Shown here: positions 31,425-43,068 of the stretch, one piece after another
Numbering within the stretch: position 1 is the stretch's first letter
Layout: every line of letters begins with the position of its first letter
Assembly: GCA_036250225.1 (NCBI GenBank)
Contig: JAPZLL010000005.1
Location: 744,001 to 808,000 of the forward strand
DNA length: 64,000 nucleotides
Direction of reading: 5' to 3'
Source of the DNA: Cercophora sp. LCS_1
Lineage: Eukaryota; Ascomycota; Sordariomycetes; Sordariales; Lasiosphaeriaceae
Translations under genes and position numbers: made by a program
Notes under the pieces: model-generated
Database searches by the model: none
What the model saw: the letters and a program-made list of their open reading frames with translations, nothing else
What the model was told of the DNA's origin: nothing

Positions 31425-32731
31425 TCACTGTGAAGCGCATTGCGTCGGATGCGCGTGCATGTAGTCGAACTCGTCAATCACGGCAAAGGCAAACATGAAG
31501 CCAGCGATGAGGATCGCAATGTGCATGATTTGATGCGAGGCACCAAAGATATCGAATCGGCGAGGATACCACCTTTCTGGAAACTAAATCAACAGTTAGC
31601 TCCCACCTCCGTTTTTCACATGCCAAGTGGCGGCGCAAGCTACCTTGAAGGCGTACGCCCCAGCGCCAACGGTGTTGAACAGCAGCGTCATCATGATCCA
31701 AAAGAGGGATATCCTGCGAGACTGTAACCGGTAACCGTACTTGTAGATGCCATGGAAAACGGGAATGAAGGTGGACATGGCCAATGACCCAAATGTCGCT
31801 GCCCGAAGAGGACGAAGGTGAGGGTTGCTGAACTGGGGTTGAAAGGTGAAAACCGAGCAGGAGAACGCCAATGCCGTTATCAAGGACCAGTAAATAAACT
31901 GCAACTGAGGTTCGCAGACGAAGCCGTAGTAGATGACGGGAATGTTGGCACCCCACATCAGCAGAATGACCCCTTGGAAGTCAAGCTTGAGGCCAAGCGA
32001 AAAGATCTCGGCGCTGTGGTTGAGAAACATGTGAAATCTAAACACCGGTCAGCTGCCGAACCATATGATATTTCCAAAGACGAACATGGTCGAAAACACG
32101 AAGCAGAAAGCGACTCCCAGAAAATATGCACAACTGACAACCTTGTCCGTGGTGGTAGCGACAGCATAACGTGGCGGTATTTCGGTGCTAAAGACGTAGA
32201 CGGGAAGCGCAAAAAAGAGCAAAGCACCGATGAGATGTGAAAAGATGTTGACTGCAAAAATCAGATTCGCGTCCGATAAAGGAGCTGGGGACGGACTTGT
32301 TTCGTTGTGCAGGTACGTCATGCTGTGTAAACAATCTTTGATGGGTACATTGACAGGTCGATAGCCGGTTTCTATGTAGTGGTTTCCTTCTCTGCAAAGG
32401 TGTCAGTGTCTTAGGTTGCATCGCACCCTCATCCCAACTCACCTTGCCCAAACAGCTGTGAGAGCATCAAGTTATCAGCGAAGCTGATGTTGATGAGATG
32501 AGAAAACCCACGTAAATTATCCCAAAGTAATAATTGGACCGCCTTCGTAATTGCATCGGCTGCCGCATCAGCAGCGGCGTCGGTCTTGTTTTTGTGGTGG
32601 CGCAAATTTTCTTTTTCGATCTTTCCGGCCCGGACCGGCGCCTCCTTCCGTGGCCGAAGCCCGGAGACGCCGCCGGCCGCCGGATTTGTTGCCCAAAGCT
32701 CGGAGCTGGGCATCAGCTCAAAGTCAGCCAT
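31425..32731 (-). CDS. PAQR/Izh-type 7-TM protein (hemolysin III / adiponectin receptor family)
   Basis: Five exons: 32731-32512, 32455-32443, 32391-32086, 32037-31644 and 31583-31425, giving 363 aa. Exon 2 is a 13-nt microexon needed to build WDNLPVWAREGNHYIETGYR, the conserved PAQR entry motif. The family signature is complete: SMTYLHNET, IFSHLIGA, STIFHMFLNHS, LDFQGVILLMWGA, and the C-terminal FPERWYPRRFDIFGASHQIMH. The three His and one Asp of the zinc site are therefore present (His in FLNHS and in SHQIMH, Asp in KLDF). Fungal members (Izh1-4 of yeast) act in zinc and sterol homeostasis at the plasma membrane. The intron between exons 3 and 4 is 48 nt with donor GTTCGT. N-terminal residues 1-60 are hydrophilic and probably cytosolic. 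The family call is secure. Confidence 0.9.
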
Positions 32732-33597
32732 TTTTTTTTTTTTCCGTTGGTTGTTGGTTTCGCACCGCAATGTCTCACTCGGAGCAAAATCATCTGACGC
32801 ACAAAAAATATTTGCAGGCCAATTTCCACAACTGCCGACTGCACCTTCCCCCCCGCGTGCCGGTCGATGTCCGGTCCGCGTTTCATCGTCCCGGATTGGG
32901 AATGCTGCATGCCAAACCCTAACCCTGACCCAAAATCCATCGAAACCGGATGGCGCGGGTTCGAGGGGCCAAGCCAATAGAACGAATGGCTCAAACGTCG
33001 CACGAAAAACCTCGACACCACAAACGCGCCGCCGTGAGAACGGGTTCAACGCGCAACGGGCTGCTGCAAAGATCTTTGTTAATAAATCGCTGACCCGTAT
33101 TCAGTCTGTTCAGCCATGTTTTCCGTTTCAGCGCAGCGTTGCATGTCCAATATTGAGGTTGCATCAGCCCTCTCGCCGCGTCAGCGACGGATCTGCCAAG
33201 CTTGGCGGTGTTGTGTCCGGCACGGAGCGAAAAGGGGGTTACATGATCTGCCTCGCAACCAGCAGCCTGTCAGCCTTGGTGCTGGCCTTGTTGGGGGATC
33301 CGGGTTACTGTAGCTGATCACCAGACGAAGCTCTCGTAATATTTGGGTTTGTTATTGCCACGCTTTTGCGTCTCCCGAGTTCCGACGAGCTGTCAAGGTT
33401 TTGAGAATTCCGGGCACCGCCTTTTTAAGCACTGCTCACCCCGGTTTTTGCTGCCCTGATTCCCCTTCATCCCACCAAACCCCCGAGAGATATCCATCTT
33501 CAATCACACCCTCACCGGAGCTGTCGACATCACCAAATCCAAGACAGCAGTCAACCCAAACATTTCTGACGGCCCATAGAGGGCCCCAATCATCAAA
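32732..33597. other. Intergenic promoter region
   Basis: Divergent promoter between the PAQR-type gene (minus) and the CFEM gene (plus). A T12 run lies immediately upstream of the PAQR start. A single AACCCTAACCCTGACCC stretch at about 32915 resembles telomere repeats but is only two units long. No gene seen. Confidence 0.45.
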
Positions 33598-34455
33598 ATG
33601 TACACCCTCTGTTCCCTCCTGGCAGCCCTCCCTCTCGTAACCGCCCAAATCACGGTAATAACCTTCCTCCCAACACAATCACCAACACAACCGCCAACCC
33701 CACCACCTCGACAACCACTACCACCACCACCACCACCACCACCACCACCACCACCACCACCACCACCACCACCACCACCACCAAACAACCGCATCCAAAC
33801 CCTCACACCAGCCATCCTCCCCATGGTATCGGTATCATCAACACCAACCTCCCAACCATTATCACCACCATCGCCGCCATCACCGCCATCATCAACAAGC
33901 ACAGGAACATCACCAAACACAGGAGCAACCCTTCCCGACCTGGTCTCCCTCCTCCCCCCCTGCGCCCTCCCCTGCTTCGCCCAAGCAGCCCGCACAATAT
34001 CCTGCTTACCAACCGATTTCACCTGCATCTGCCAGCCCAACAACGCAGCAGCACTGAATTTGAACGTGGCGACGTGTTTGGGCGGGACGTCGGTGTTTAC
34101 GGGTGTTGATAACCTCATCAACCCGAACTCTGGTAATGGAAACGGAAACGGAAACGGAAACGGGAATGGAAACGGGAGCGGAAATGAAGCGGGGAACGGA
34201 CAGGACGAAGGCTGTAGACTCGATGACCTGGATGACCTGCAAGCGCTAGCAGGACGGATATGCGCCGCTGTTTCGGCCGGGCCTGATCTGAGCCAGTTTG
34301 CCGAGGCCACGGCCGTTATTTCGGAGGCGTTGGCGCGGGTGAGTGCTACCGCCACTGGAACGGGGAGGACGGCAAATTCAGGCGTTAGGGTTGAGGTTTC
34401 GGGAGTGGCGGGCATGTTGGTTGCTGTTGCGCTTTTTGCGTTTGTTGCTTTGTAA
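33598..34455 (+). CDS. CFEM-domain protein, probable GPI-anchored surface protein
   Basis: A single exon encodes 285 aa. Signal peptide MYTLCSLLAALPLVTAQ. A long proline stretch (about 22 residues) and a Ser/Thr/Pro region precede the CFEM domain, which starts near LPPCALPCFAQAARTISC, followed by FTCICQ, VATCL, EGCRLDDLDD and AGRICAAV. All eight CFEM cysteines are present. The spacing between Cys 6 and Cys 7 is expanded by a run of Gly-Asn dipeptides (about eight GN units) that lies inside the domain. The C-terminus has a small-residue site and a hydrophobic tail (SGVAGMLVAVALFAFVAL), consistent with GPI attachment. CFEM proteins bind haem/iron or act at the host surface in several fungi. Both repeat tracts are prone to length change. 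Confidence 0.9.
   Translation: MYTLCSLLAALPLVTAQITVITFLPTQSPTQPPTPPPRQPLPPPPPPPPPPPPPPPPPPPPPNNRIQTLTPAILPMVSVSSTPTSQPLSPPSPPSPPSSTSTGTSPNTGATLPDLVSLLPPCALPCFAQAARTISCLPTDFTCICQPNNAAALNLNVATCLGGTSVFTGVDNLINPNSGNGNGNGNGNGNGNGSGNEAGNGQDEGCRLDDLDDLQALAGRICAAVSAGPDLSQFAEATAVISEALARVSATATGTGRTANSGVRVEVSGVAGMLVAVALFAFVAL
33720..33782 (+). repeat. CCA trinucleotide repeat
   Basis: About 21 near-perfect CCA units within the CFEM gene encode its polyproline tract. This is a likely hotspot for length variation. Confidence 0.9.
34129..34188 (+). repeat. GGAAAC hexamer repeat
   Basis: About eight copies of GGAAAC and close variants (GGGAAC, GGTAAT, GGGAGC) encode the Gly-Asn run between the sixth and seventh CFEM cysteines. 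Confidence 0.8.
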
Positions 34456-34652
34456 TGGACCTGGTTTGGATGGGGATGGCGGTTCGGGATGCATGGCGTT
34501 ATGACCGGGGTTGGTGGGGATGGGCAACTTGGAATGGCGTTGGATGGCTTGACGAAGGATTGCATCAGTGGAACTCAGGTATGAGGAATGAAGACATATA
34601 TGCATTAAACGCCGGGAATGCAATCCAAAACTCCGTTTGTCCCGACCGAATA

Positions 34653-37600
34653 TTATACACCACCAGAAACACCGTCCACCACATCCCTCAACATCCTCAA
34701 CCCGTAAAACCTGGCAACGTTGCCATATACCCTCAACCGTCTCATCATGTCTTCCCTCTTGACACTCTCCCCCCAGTCACCACTGCATGTGCAGTGTTCC
34801 ATAAATTCGTTGACTCGCAACGCGCCGCACTTGACGCACTTGAGATCCTGAGTCGTCCACTGAACCACCAGCGCCTCCACATCAGCCACTAGTCTTTCCT
34901 CGATTGCGTTGCGATCATATTCGCTCTCACAGTGAGGACACCTCCACTGCGCATTCGCTCCTGCGCCCTCCCCGGATGTGCCCGCGTCTGGCATCAAGTC
35001 CTCGTCCCTGCACAGATCCAGATCCCGCGCCATGGTGCAGCTGTCACAGCTCAGCTGCGTAATCTTGAGACTCTCCGATGGGTTCTGGAAGGCGCCGTCC
35101 TTGCTGAACTCGCGCACGTCAAACATGGCAAGCAACTCTTTGCGCAGAAGACGGGCCTCGAGGTTGATGTTCTTGTCCAGACTGAGGACCTGCATGAGCG
35201 CCTTGACAAGTTCCAGCACGGGGTTGGCCGCGGCGCGACCGGTGCGCTTGGTCCCCGCTCCGTCCTCGGGGCGGGCGCGGAGAGCGGTTGGTGCAAGCTG
35301 TGGAAGGTAGGAGCCGGGCAGATCCGGGAATGAGTAGTCGGACGCGAGCTCGGGGTGCAGGAGCTCGCGTTTTTGTGCATTGATGAGAGCCGAGATCTCC
35401 TTTTTGAGGGGTTTCTCAAAGGATTTGCCAAGGACGAGTTGTCCCACGGCTTCTGTAGACTGGGCTGGAAGCTGGGTGAGCCGGGGCGTGGAGTTGGGAT
35501 CGCTCCCGTTGCTTGGTCGTTTGATGCCATGCATGAGCTGGATGAACTCGACGACCCAATCGCTAAAGATGGGCTGCAGGCGAACGGGAAGAAACGTAGA
35601 CATCTGCCAGTGCATGATCATCTGCAGGTCTTGTTCATCTCTCTCGACAACCTCTTGGCAGGCTTTGCCGCCGTAGTTGAACTCGTCGTACCAGACGAGG
35701 TAGTCCCAATATTCCTTGATCTCCAGGTCGATAAAGTGGAACAGGGGCTTGCCCTTGATGCTCTTGAGGATGTACTGCGAGTAAGCATAGGCATTGCCAA
35801 CCTCGGACTTGGTCGTTTGGAGGAGGAGGCGGTTTGCACTAGCGTAGATGACCTGCGACCCGACACGGCGGAAGTCGGCCATAAGTTGGAGAAGGGCCTT
35901 TCGACTCATCATCTGGACGTAGTAGTGGAGAGCACGGTCGTAAAGACAAGACGCCGGCGACTCGACCCATCGAACAAGATGTTGGACCATGATGTCTGCC
36001 ATGGTGGAGCCTTTGCAGGCCTCTGCCCACCACGACTTGACCATCTCTCGAAGAACTTGGACTCCCGCATTGGCAAAAGCGTTCTCGGCAAGCAGAACCT
36101 CCTCTCCATCGGCACCAGCCCCCGCGGCCGGATTGAACGAGATGCTGTCCGCGCCCTCGAGCTCGTTGATGAGCGACGACGTCAAGATGGTGTTGATGGC
36201 CAAGTTTCGAACTTCGAGATCAACGCAAACCGATGCGTACGTGCCTGGCGTGTTGACAGATGGCATCTGGACCTGATCCAAGGGACCAACGACATCATCC
36301 TTCTCGTAACCCGCATGGTCTGGGCAGGGGCTGGGCGACCACCAGAGGATGACATCGTTGGCTTGGAGGCGCCGGGCATAGGCAATGTCGATGAGGAAGC
36401 GAGGGTCATCGCGCTCCAGGTTGCACAAAGGCACATCGCCGTACTTCGCCAGAGCTGTAAGGTGACCAATCCAGGAACCCAAGCTGAGGTAGTGCGTGAC
36501 CAGACGACGGGCCACAACGCTTTGCCAGCCAAGGGGCGGCAGGGAGCTGTCTGCTTGGTCGTATTTGAGGGGCAGGACAGGGAACTCGCCGAGAACAGGA
36601 ACCTCATGGATGAGAAGGTTCCGTTGGGAGGACTGGATCACCATCATGGTCGGCCCCGTTTCCTCCTTGCGCATTCGCTTGACGACATCACCGATCTCGA
36701 GAAGCGCCTTGCGTCGTGTCGTGACCTGGGTGACCTTGAAGGCTAGCTTTTCCTGATAAGAGAACGCCTCGTCTGCGGCCTCTTCGTTCTTCCGCGCCAA
36801 GAGGTCGGTGTAGAGCCTGTTGACGTTGGGCAAATCTTGGCCTCCGTCCTTGCCTTTCTGCTGGATGATGATGTGTGCTTGGTCGCCCCTCGTCGAGAAC
36901 AGACCAAAGATCTGGCGATCGCCTGCGCTGATGTGTGAGAGGTAGATGTAAGACATGTTGACCCCGGCGAGATACTCTCTTGGCTTTGCTGGTTTCTTCA
37001 ACCCGGACAGGTCAAAGCCGCTGTCCAAGCCCCTGCCAAGCACACCAGGCTGGGACTCGTCAATAGTACACATGTTGCCCAGCTGAAGCACCGCCCGAAT
37101 GTTGAGCGGCAGCTGCTTCTCATATACGCCCTCGACGCTGGGGTGGTTGAAGAGGAGCCCGAATTTTTCCGCCTCGGAGAAGTAGATGTCTTCTGAGACA
37201 GTGAGCTTGAACAAGTGCACCGACGAGTGGCCATTGGGCAGCGTGTGGTTGACTTGCTCGACTTGACAGCCCTCAACTTCAATGTCAGGGAGGTCCCCAC
37301 CCTTAAGATTGAGGAACACCTGCCGCGCGACATTGATCTTGACGGTCTGAAGTTTGTTATCGATCAGCACAAAGGCCATGACGACGCCCGGGGTATCTGT
37401 TGCCCTGAGCTGCAGCAATTGCCATGTATTTCGGAACGTCAGCTCAGCCTGGTTCCGGAACGTCTGTTGGATGTTGCTCTGGATATTGCCACGCCGCTCG
37501 CCGAAAAGATGCCGCCTGCGCGCTCTTGCCTGCTTCTGCAGCTTCCATTTCTTCTTTTGGTACTCCAAAAACGCGGCATAGTCTTCGCTGGGCGAGGGCA

Positions 37601-40600
37601 TCTTCTCGGGCAATGAGCCAAATGGATCCTGGTTCTCAGTCGCTGGCTCCGGGGACTTCCTCTTCGCTGACTTTTGAGTTGACGATAGGGCAGCGGTGAG
37701 TGTTTTGGGCTTCAACAAGCCTCCAAAGTCCTCCATGTCGCCTAGCTGCACCTCGTTGAGATTCACTTCCCCGAGTGGTGTCTTTTTTGAAGTGGGGCCA
37801 AAGAGGTCCGTCAGCTTCTTCTGCTTCATCTTGTCATCCTTGATCCTGATCCGGCGCTGAAGCCATTCAGGATGGGCAACGCGCGGTACCGGGTTGCGGA
37901 CCTTCTGCAGCGCGGCAGGGATGGTGATGAGCTTCTGGATTACTGATCCCAGGCGTTCCAGGTAGTAGTCCCAGTCAAGAAGCGCTCTCGGGTCGGTGTC
38001 TGTAGGCTCTTCCTTCAGCCACTTCTTGAGATACTCTCTCTTTGTCTTTTCCTCGGCCGAGAAAATGGCAACTGGGACGGCACGCTCGGTGACAGGAGCA
38101 TTCCTGGGTCGGGCGCAGATGATGAATTTGCAGTTCAAGCCTTTGTCTTTGACCATGCCCTCTCCAAGGAAGTCAGCAAGACGCTTGGCTGTGGTGATGG
38201 ATGTCGACTTCTGCGACCCGTACTCTTCCAGGGTCTTGGTCATGCTGCGGTTCTCAGAAATGAGTTCCATCAGTTCCTCATCGGCAAGTGTGGCACCTTT
38301 GTTGTGGAGAACGTCCAGCCACTTGTTTGCGACTTTGGCGACAGCATGGTAGCACTCCTCCAGCGTAGTTCCCTCGAGGAAGAACTTGAAAATTTGCTGC
38401 TGGAAGATCTTGATCAGCTTGAGTTCACCTCTTCGCTTGACCTCGAATCCCTTCAGCTCAGCAAGACTGCCGTCGTCGTTGAACACGGCATATCTCTTCT
38501 TCAAGTTCTTGTCCTCCTCCTTTGACGTGGGCAAAATCATGGCTTTGTACGGGCCGTCAACCTCGAAGAAGATGGAGTTATCGCTGTGCGTCTCGTACTT
38601 GAACGTCTTGGGGTCAACAAGCGTCTGGTACTGGTGGTTTGTGAACTTGGCATGAACCAAGTGGTTCAACATGACGCAGGGGTAGGAAATGGCCACCTTC
38701 TTTCCGTTTTTGAGCTTGAACGCGAAGTTCTCTGGGAATGTGGCGGGCAACATGCACCAAATACCATCCGTGTCCAGTTCCAGCGGGCGTCCCAGGCGCT
38801 CAACCAGTTGTCTGGCAAGCTGGATAATGGTGGCTCCTGTCAAGCAAGTGACGCCAGCCATCTCCATGGAGTACCACCGCGAACCTTTTCTCATGACGTA
38901 GCCGTAGAATGAGTTGAGAATGACCTTGTGGGCCAGTTGGAGGGAGTCGAAAAGCACAATCATCTTCTTGGCCTTCTCAACCTCGCTTGCGGAGGCACCC
39001 GAGCTCTTGAGGGCATCGGTCTTGCCCTTCCATACCTTTGCCTTGCCCTTGTAGTCGTACCGACGATCACGGAAGTCGCGCACCGTGTTGATGTAGAAGG
39101 GATTTTCCCGTTGGCAGATGATGGCCTCCCGGACAATCGTTGTGGAGTCGTGGATTTTGTGGTACACCTTCTGCGAATACAGCTGAAGTCGCTTGCGAAC
39201 GAGAGCCGCCTGCTCGTCGGCACCAAGGTCTTGGAATGCTCGCATTGGGGAGTTCGGATACTTTCCAGGGAACCTTTCGTTTTCCAGTGCGTGCCTAATC
39301 ATGTTGTACTCATCGCGCTTTGCGGGGAGGTACTCGCCTCTCCAGGCCCAAGGCATCCGCCGATCGCACGTCTTTCCGGGACGATTGAAGTCGCACGCAG
39401 CACAGTCCGACTCGGAAATCATCGAGTCCGGCTGCAGACGGTTGGTTGTCATGATGTTGGGATACATGGATGCGACGTCGAGATGGTAAATCAGTGGCCG
39501 CTCGTTCCTGTTTGGTGTCTCTTTGAGATTTCTCAGTTTGGCAGCAATCTGCTCCTTGATCTCCTCATAGTTGGTGACATCATCCATGGACTTCTTTTCC
39601 TCAACCGTGATACTGAAGGTGAGAGCGGCGTCGAGATCTCGGAGAAGCTCATCCACTGCTCCTGGGTCGACGGCAAAGTTGACAGGGATATCGGCACGGA
39701 AGACACCGGCCTCAATACTCTCGACGTGGCCACCGACGTATGTCTCCGAGTCCAGCAGATGACCCTCCCAGAACGACTCTTTGGGGGAGACGTGTTTGTT
39801 TGGAAGAACAATCTCCTTCTGGTACGCCTGCACCATCAACAACATCTCGCAGAGGGTACCCGTACCCTTTCGCAGCGTGTCATCGGGACCGAGTGGCAGA
39901 ATAGTGCACAATGAGAAGATGAAGGGATGGACGTATTTCATGTAGAGATAATATGTCGCAACGGCGTCGGAGACTGAGTACTCGGCCAGAGTCTGGGGTC
40001 GCTCGCTGGCATATGGCGTCATGAGTTCGGGGTCAAGCTCGTCTGGATCGTAGCCCAACTTGGCCACGGTGACAGCTTTCAAGCCTCGACTACCCTGCGG
40101 GAGGTAACTGTCTCGGTTGACCCAGTGGAAGCAGTCCATATGCACACTGTAGTTGCACTTGTACTGGTCCTCGGTGCCTTTCCTCCAGCCGATTTCGTGG
40201 TACATGTCGATACCGTTAATGCTGGCGCGGGCGTCAACATATGGCCAATCGAAAAAGTCACCGTTGTAGGTTGCGATGACTGTTGGTCGTGCTTCCTTGA
40301 TGTGAAGGAAGAAACGCTCCAGAACAGATTTCTCGTCGGGCTCGTTGAAGATCATGAAGGGGCCTGGATACTCTGGTTTGGGCGTGTAGTCGAAATCGTC
40401 AATGTCTTCGGAGACAATCTCGCGATTGGTGACGAGGAAACCCTGGCCGTCGATCATGTACGATATCATCATGATCTGGTCGACTGCAGAGTCAGGGAAT
40501 TTCAAGGGCGCCTTGCAAGTCTCGATATCGAAGGCCATGACCACGGGATCTGCTGGTGCGAGCCTCTCCTCATTCTTAACCACCGTCGTGATGCCATTCT

Positions 40601-41500
40601 TTGCCTCAACGTAGTACCAAAGACCAACCCGAACGTCTACAGCGGTCAGCAGGGCTAGCGAACTTCGGGACACAAAACATACCTAAGTCTATCATTACTC
40701 TGACGTGGTATGGGACGTCGTATTCTCGAATATCAACAATGAAGTCGCTCGCCTCCGCAAATGATGCATTATTTCGTCGCTCGTCAACTCGTAAATCGTC
40801 ATCAAAAAGGTCAAAATTCCCGGTCGTGCTGGTGATGATTAGCAGGCCGGTCTGTCGTCCGATTCCTTGAGACTTACGCAGCCACCTCCGCGTACGTGTC
40901 CATCGCATCCATGCCCTTCTTGTTCTTCTCGGCAATCGGCATGATATCCCTTCGCGCAGCCAGCAAGTCCTGCACATTGTGGAACTTCAATTCCAAAAAT
41001 GTTCGGCGATAGCCCAGCAAATGGTTGGGCATCTTGAGGTCCTCTTTTTCGAGCTTCCTGACAGTCTTGACCACACCGTCTCCCGGCACGCGCTTGCACC
41101 ACTCCTCAACCTCGCCCTCATGCCCTTTTCGACACGCAATGACAAAGTATGGCTCGTACTCGACCGTTGCCTTGAAGGTCGACCCGTCCTCCTCAATGAA
41201 GTAGCAGTCGAGCGCCGCCCTGCCGCCGCCGCCGGGCACTCGGGGATCGTCGATTGAAGTAGGCTGTACGTTGACAAGCCAGCCTTCGCGCTTCCGTCCT
41301 GCGTCATAGCGTGCGAAGCCCATGTTCTCGTCAATCCGGTGTGCGAGGGCGGTGCGTTCCCATTTCTCGTCTATCGAGGTTGCCTCGCCGCGTGCGCTGG
41401 ACGATGCGGCGAACGTTCGCGTTCTCGAGGATCCATGGTAGGCGACCTTACCGCCGCGCCGGTAGCCCTTTTGCGGCCGTCGCAAAGATGTGTTGGGCAT
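34653..41500 (-). CDS. POL2: DNA polymerase epsilon catalytic subunit A
   Basis: Three exons, 41500-40878, 40828-40683 and 40636-34653, with introns of 49 and 46 nt, give 2250 aa (yeast Pol2 has 2222). The exonuclease domain carries FDIET at 292-296. The polymerase domain has LDVASMYPNIM with D643, NSFYGYVMRKGSRWYSMEMAG, and ELDTDGIWC with D878 and D880. These are the catalytic acidic residues of a family B polymerase. The CAACDFNRPGKTC segment and the Cys of IICQRENPFY match the [4Fe-4S] cluster ligands specific to Pol epsilon. The inactive second polymerase-exonuclease half follows. The C-terminus has the two zinc modules (LSCDSCTMARD ... WRCPHCESE; KCVKCGALR ... EHCTCSG) that bind the Dpb2 subunit. 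This is the leading-strand replicase. Nothing is missing, so this is a complete functional gene. Confidence 0.98.
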
Positions 41501-42159
41501 GGTGGGCGGGGAGCAGATACGGCCCCGGATTCGGTTTTCGCTTGACGGGTCCCTTTCAACTTCAGAATTCCCAGGGACAAGGAAGAATTAAAAGGGCATC
41601 GGCAACGAAGAAAGAACAAAATACCAGGAAAAAGGGGACATGCACGTAAGGGTGGGATTAGGGAGACTGGATCTTGAGTTTTGGCGCTGAATTGGTTTGT
41701 CTGGGGTGGGCTGTGGTGGGCGACGGGACATTGAGCAAATCCATTAAACCTGCCGACGCGACGAAGCGCGACTTGGATGCGTGACGCGACGCCCTCCCCT
41801 GTCTGGTGGGGTCAGCGCGCAGCTGTTTTCCTGCGGGTCTTGTCCAACAGCACCTGCATGACCCCACTTGGAAGGGTGCATTGACCCTAACCCTGCATCT
41901 GGAGATCTGGAGAATTGAAGCTTTTGAGCTCTGCATCAACAGCGCAGCTCAGGAAGCTCTGCGCAACCTTCAGCCCACCTCCAGCTGACGCAATTTCGAG
42001 GTCAGTGAATCCTATTACTCCCTTAAAGTGTCCGCAGACCCTCTCTCCATTCAATGGCTAACACATATCTAGGACAGCACCACCTCAGCTCGAACCTCGA
42101 CCCCAAACCTCGAAACCCCAAATTACTGCTCCCTCCAGACCCCCTCACAAATCACAACA
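41501..42159. other. Divergent promoter of POL2 and COX20
   Basis: 659 bp between the two start codons, with no gene. A short telomere-like ACCCTAACCCT occurs once at about 41884. No MluI-type ACGCGT cell-cycle box was noticed. Confidence 0.45.
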
Positions 42160-42702
42160 ATGACTCAACCAGCGCCCCCAAACCAGCCTCCCTCCTCTGG
42201 CTCCGAGCCCGTCAGATCATGGCTCTCCAATCCCGAATCAGCCCCCTCAACCCCAACACCATCAGGCACAGTCCCCCCACCACAACCACCCTCCACTCCC
42301 ACCCAGCCCAAACCCCAACAACACGCCACAATCTCCGAAGCCCTCTCGAGCATCAAACCCTCCGACTTCTCCAACGTGACCCAGATCCCCTGCTCCCAAC
42401 AGGGCTACCTAACAGGCATCGGGTCCGGCATAGCAATGGGTGTGCTCCGATGGATCATGGGCGTGCGCCCTCAAAAGGCTGCCCACTGGGCTGTCGGCAT
42501 GGGTGTTCTCGGCGCAACGGCACAATGGGAGTACTGTCGATTCCAGCGACGACAGGAGCGGGAGAAGATGGTGCGCATGGTGGAGGTGTACAGCGCGAGA
42601 CAGGCGAGGGAAAAGGCAGAGGCTGAGGAGAGGGCCAAGGAGGCGAGGGAGAGGAAAGAGAAAGAGAAAGAGGAAAAGCGGAGTTGGTGGAGGGCTTGGT
42701 AG
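42160..42702 (+). CDS. COX20: Cytochrome c oxidase assembly protein Cox20
   Basis: A single exon encodes 180 aa. After a disordered Pro/Ser-rich N-terminus of about 75 residues comes the family core: ALSSIKPSDFSNVTQIPCSQ, followed by two TM helices (GYLTGIGSGIAMGVLRWIMG and AAHWAVGMGVLGATAQWEYC) and the basic FQRRQEREKMVRMVE segment. A highly charged C-terminal helix of Lys/Glu/Arg completes it. Cox20 sits in the mitochondrial inner membrane and chaperones Cox2 during insertion and copper delivery for complex IV assembly. The order of the two TM segments and the conserved PSDF and YC-RR motifs support the call. The N-terminus is not a classic mitochondrial presequence, as expected for a protein imported without cleavage. 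Confidence 0.88.
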   Translation: MTQPAPPNQPPSSGSEPVRSWLSNPESAPSTPTPSGTVPPPQPPSTPTQPKPQQHATISEALSSIKPSDFSNVTQIPCSQQGYLTGIGSGIAMGVLRWIMGVRPQKAAHWAVGMGVLGATAQWEYCRFQRRQEREKMVRMVEVYSARQAREKAEAEERAKEARERKEKEKEEKRSWWRAW

Positions 42703-43068
42703 GTGTGGTGTATCATTAACTGTATACATACAACGGGATGGAATATGTGAGGCACGAGTTCAAGTGCTTGTGACATGTTCAAGTCATATCACTGAGCTGT
42801 CGTTCATCAATGCAGTAATGACTGCCATGTCGGCTGCTAATTAGGCTAGCCGATAGCTCCCTGCGAACTCCTTGGATGCACACCATATCAAAAACCCACC
42901 GTGCCCAATTCCAACCCGCCGGCCGTTGAACCAAAGGTATCCGAGAAACTCCTCGCCTGCCAAAACGCCATGATACAGCCAAGCCATATTGCCGCCTGCT
43001 TTGTCCGGCCGAGAAACCAAAGAAATCGAGCAAAACAAATGGGAATCGTATCGGTCGTGAGAGATTCA
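42703..43068. other. Convergent 3' flanks, no gene
   Basis: 366 bp between the stop of COX20 and the stop of the minus-strand neighbour. Probable untranslated and terminator sequence. Confidence 0.5.

Noticed and set aside
32915..32928. Telomere-like AACCCTAACCCT
   Set aside because: Only two units, likewise at 41884; too short to mark a telomere relic.
35355..36746. 463-codon open frame on the plus strand
   Set aside because: Antisense to the POL2 coding sequence; its length follows from the GC-rich codon bias of the real gene.
38928..39914. 328-codon open frame on the plus strand
   Set aside because: Also antisense to POL2 with no domain of its own.
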